Positions 63,401 to 64,000 of a stretch of 64,000 nucleotides of DNA are shown piece after piece. Both the position numbers and the translations under genes were made by a program. Each line of letters opens with the position of its first letter. Positions within the stretch are counted from its first letter, which is position 1. The notes beneath the pieces are model-generated. The model worked only from the letters and a program-made list of their open reading frames with translations, was not told where the DNA came from and made no database searches. The DNA is from Lycocorax pyrrhopterus obiensis (Eukaryota > Chordata > Aves > Passeriformes > Paradisaeidae), in assembly GCA_014706295.1 (NCBI GenBank), contig JACSVZ010000007.1, positions 51,660,975-51,724,974 of the forward strand, given 5' to 3'.

Positions 63401-64000
63401 ACTGGAATGTAAGCCTGCATAGACTAAGACTTGGGCTGAAAACCACCTAACTTTCACATTATAGATCAAAGAAACCAGAAAACTGTAAAAAGTTCTGTTT
63501 AATGATGACTCAAGCTTCATTTAATCCAACAGTGATGGAAATAAAACCTGGCAAAATTTGGTCTTGATTGATTAATGTGGTGTTGACAGCACCCTAATGG
63601 GTGTTATTAGAAACTTGACAATTATTAGTGTTTATGGTGCACCTCTATGGGGTTTGCAGAATTACTCATTCTGCACACATCCTAATTACAGAAACATTCA
63701 AGAAATACCTTAACAAAATGAAAAAGCATTTTTAGGTAAAACTGGCAAGTTTTTGTAAGGTAAATTGAGCCACAATCCATCCTACTGATCAAAGTACAGA
63801 TAAAATTGCACAGAAAAAATAACAGAAATAGAACAATCTATGGAATAGCAGCTTTTTCAACAAACACCACCCATTCTGTGCTCAGAACAAACCCTGGCTC
63901 TTACAGGAAAACTAAAAGGCAACTGCATAATGAATATTAATATAAACCATATTCGAAAGTGGGTTAAATTAAAGCTGAATGGTCAACTTTAATTCTAAAA
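60498..64000. other. unique noncoding DNA to window end
   Basis: No gene or clear mobile element recognised. A hairpin TGCAGAAT/ATTCTGCA with a 5-nt loop lies at 63655-63675. The stretch 63540-63760 has several TAATTA/ATTGATTAAT-type cores and may be regulatory. Small open frames at 60853-61186 and 62216-62518 have no known domain. Confidence 0.5.

Overview
The window looks like intergenic or deep intronic DNA from a bird. Five CR1 LINE pieces with typical avian 3' ends are present, one of them carrying recognisable reverse-transcriptase coding remnants. One solo retroviral LTR lies inside a CR1. There are no tRNA or rRNA genes, no CRISPR array, and no protein-coding gene that can be defended. 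Base composition is AT-rich and CpG-poor throughout, except for the LTR and the CR1 around it. From memory the LTR looks like a songbird type, but that is an impression and needs a repeat-library search.

Layout. Bases 1-133 are a CR1 tail cut by the window edge. Bases 134-22743 are mostly unique, AT-rich sequence with four relics of an ancient tRNA-derived amniote SINE (near 8.4, 12.5, 13.4 and 15.9 kb), a C-rich pentanucleotide array at 13.85 kb, and a homeodomain/POU-site-rich block at 14.1-14.5 kb that resembles a conserved developmental enhancer. A CR1 lies at 22.74-23.0 kb, a small palindromic transposon relic at 25.39-25.54 kb, and a two-phase pentanucleotide array at 29.6 kb. A second enhancer-like block follows at 30.06-30.48 kb. 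The middle part (30-50 kb) contains scattered ancient repeat relics, a TA microsatellite, a CR1 at 41.5-41.9 kb and a triple SOX-core cluster at 45.08 kb. A different CR1 subfamily end lies at 51.0-51.1 kb. The most structured segment is 58.95-60.50 kb: a 5'-truncated CR1 split by a 647-bp solo LTR with an exact 5-bp target duplication.

Nothing here forms an operon or pathway. Two short segments (5899-5992 minus strand; 26297-26342 plus strand) have open frames bounded by splice-like signals and are given as weak candidate exons. Long open frames elsewhere look like chance. I found no evidence of a new biological system. The best leads are the enhancer-like blocks, the nested CR1/LTR, and a group of old amniote repeat relics. 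All family assignments are from memory of consensus sequences; no search was run.
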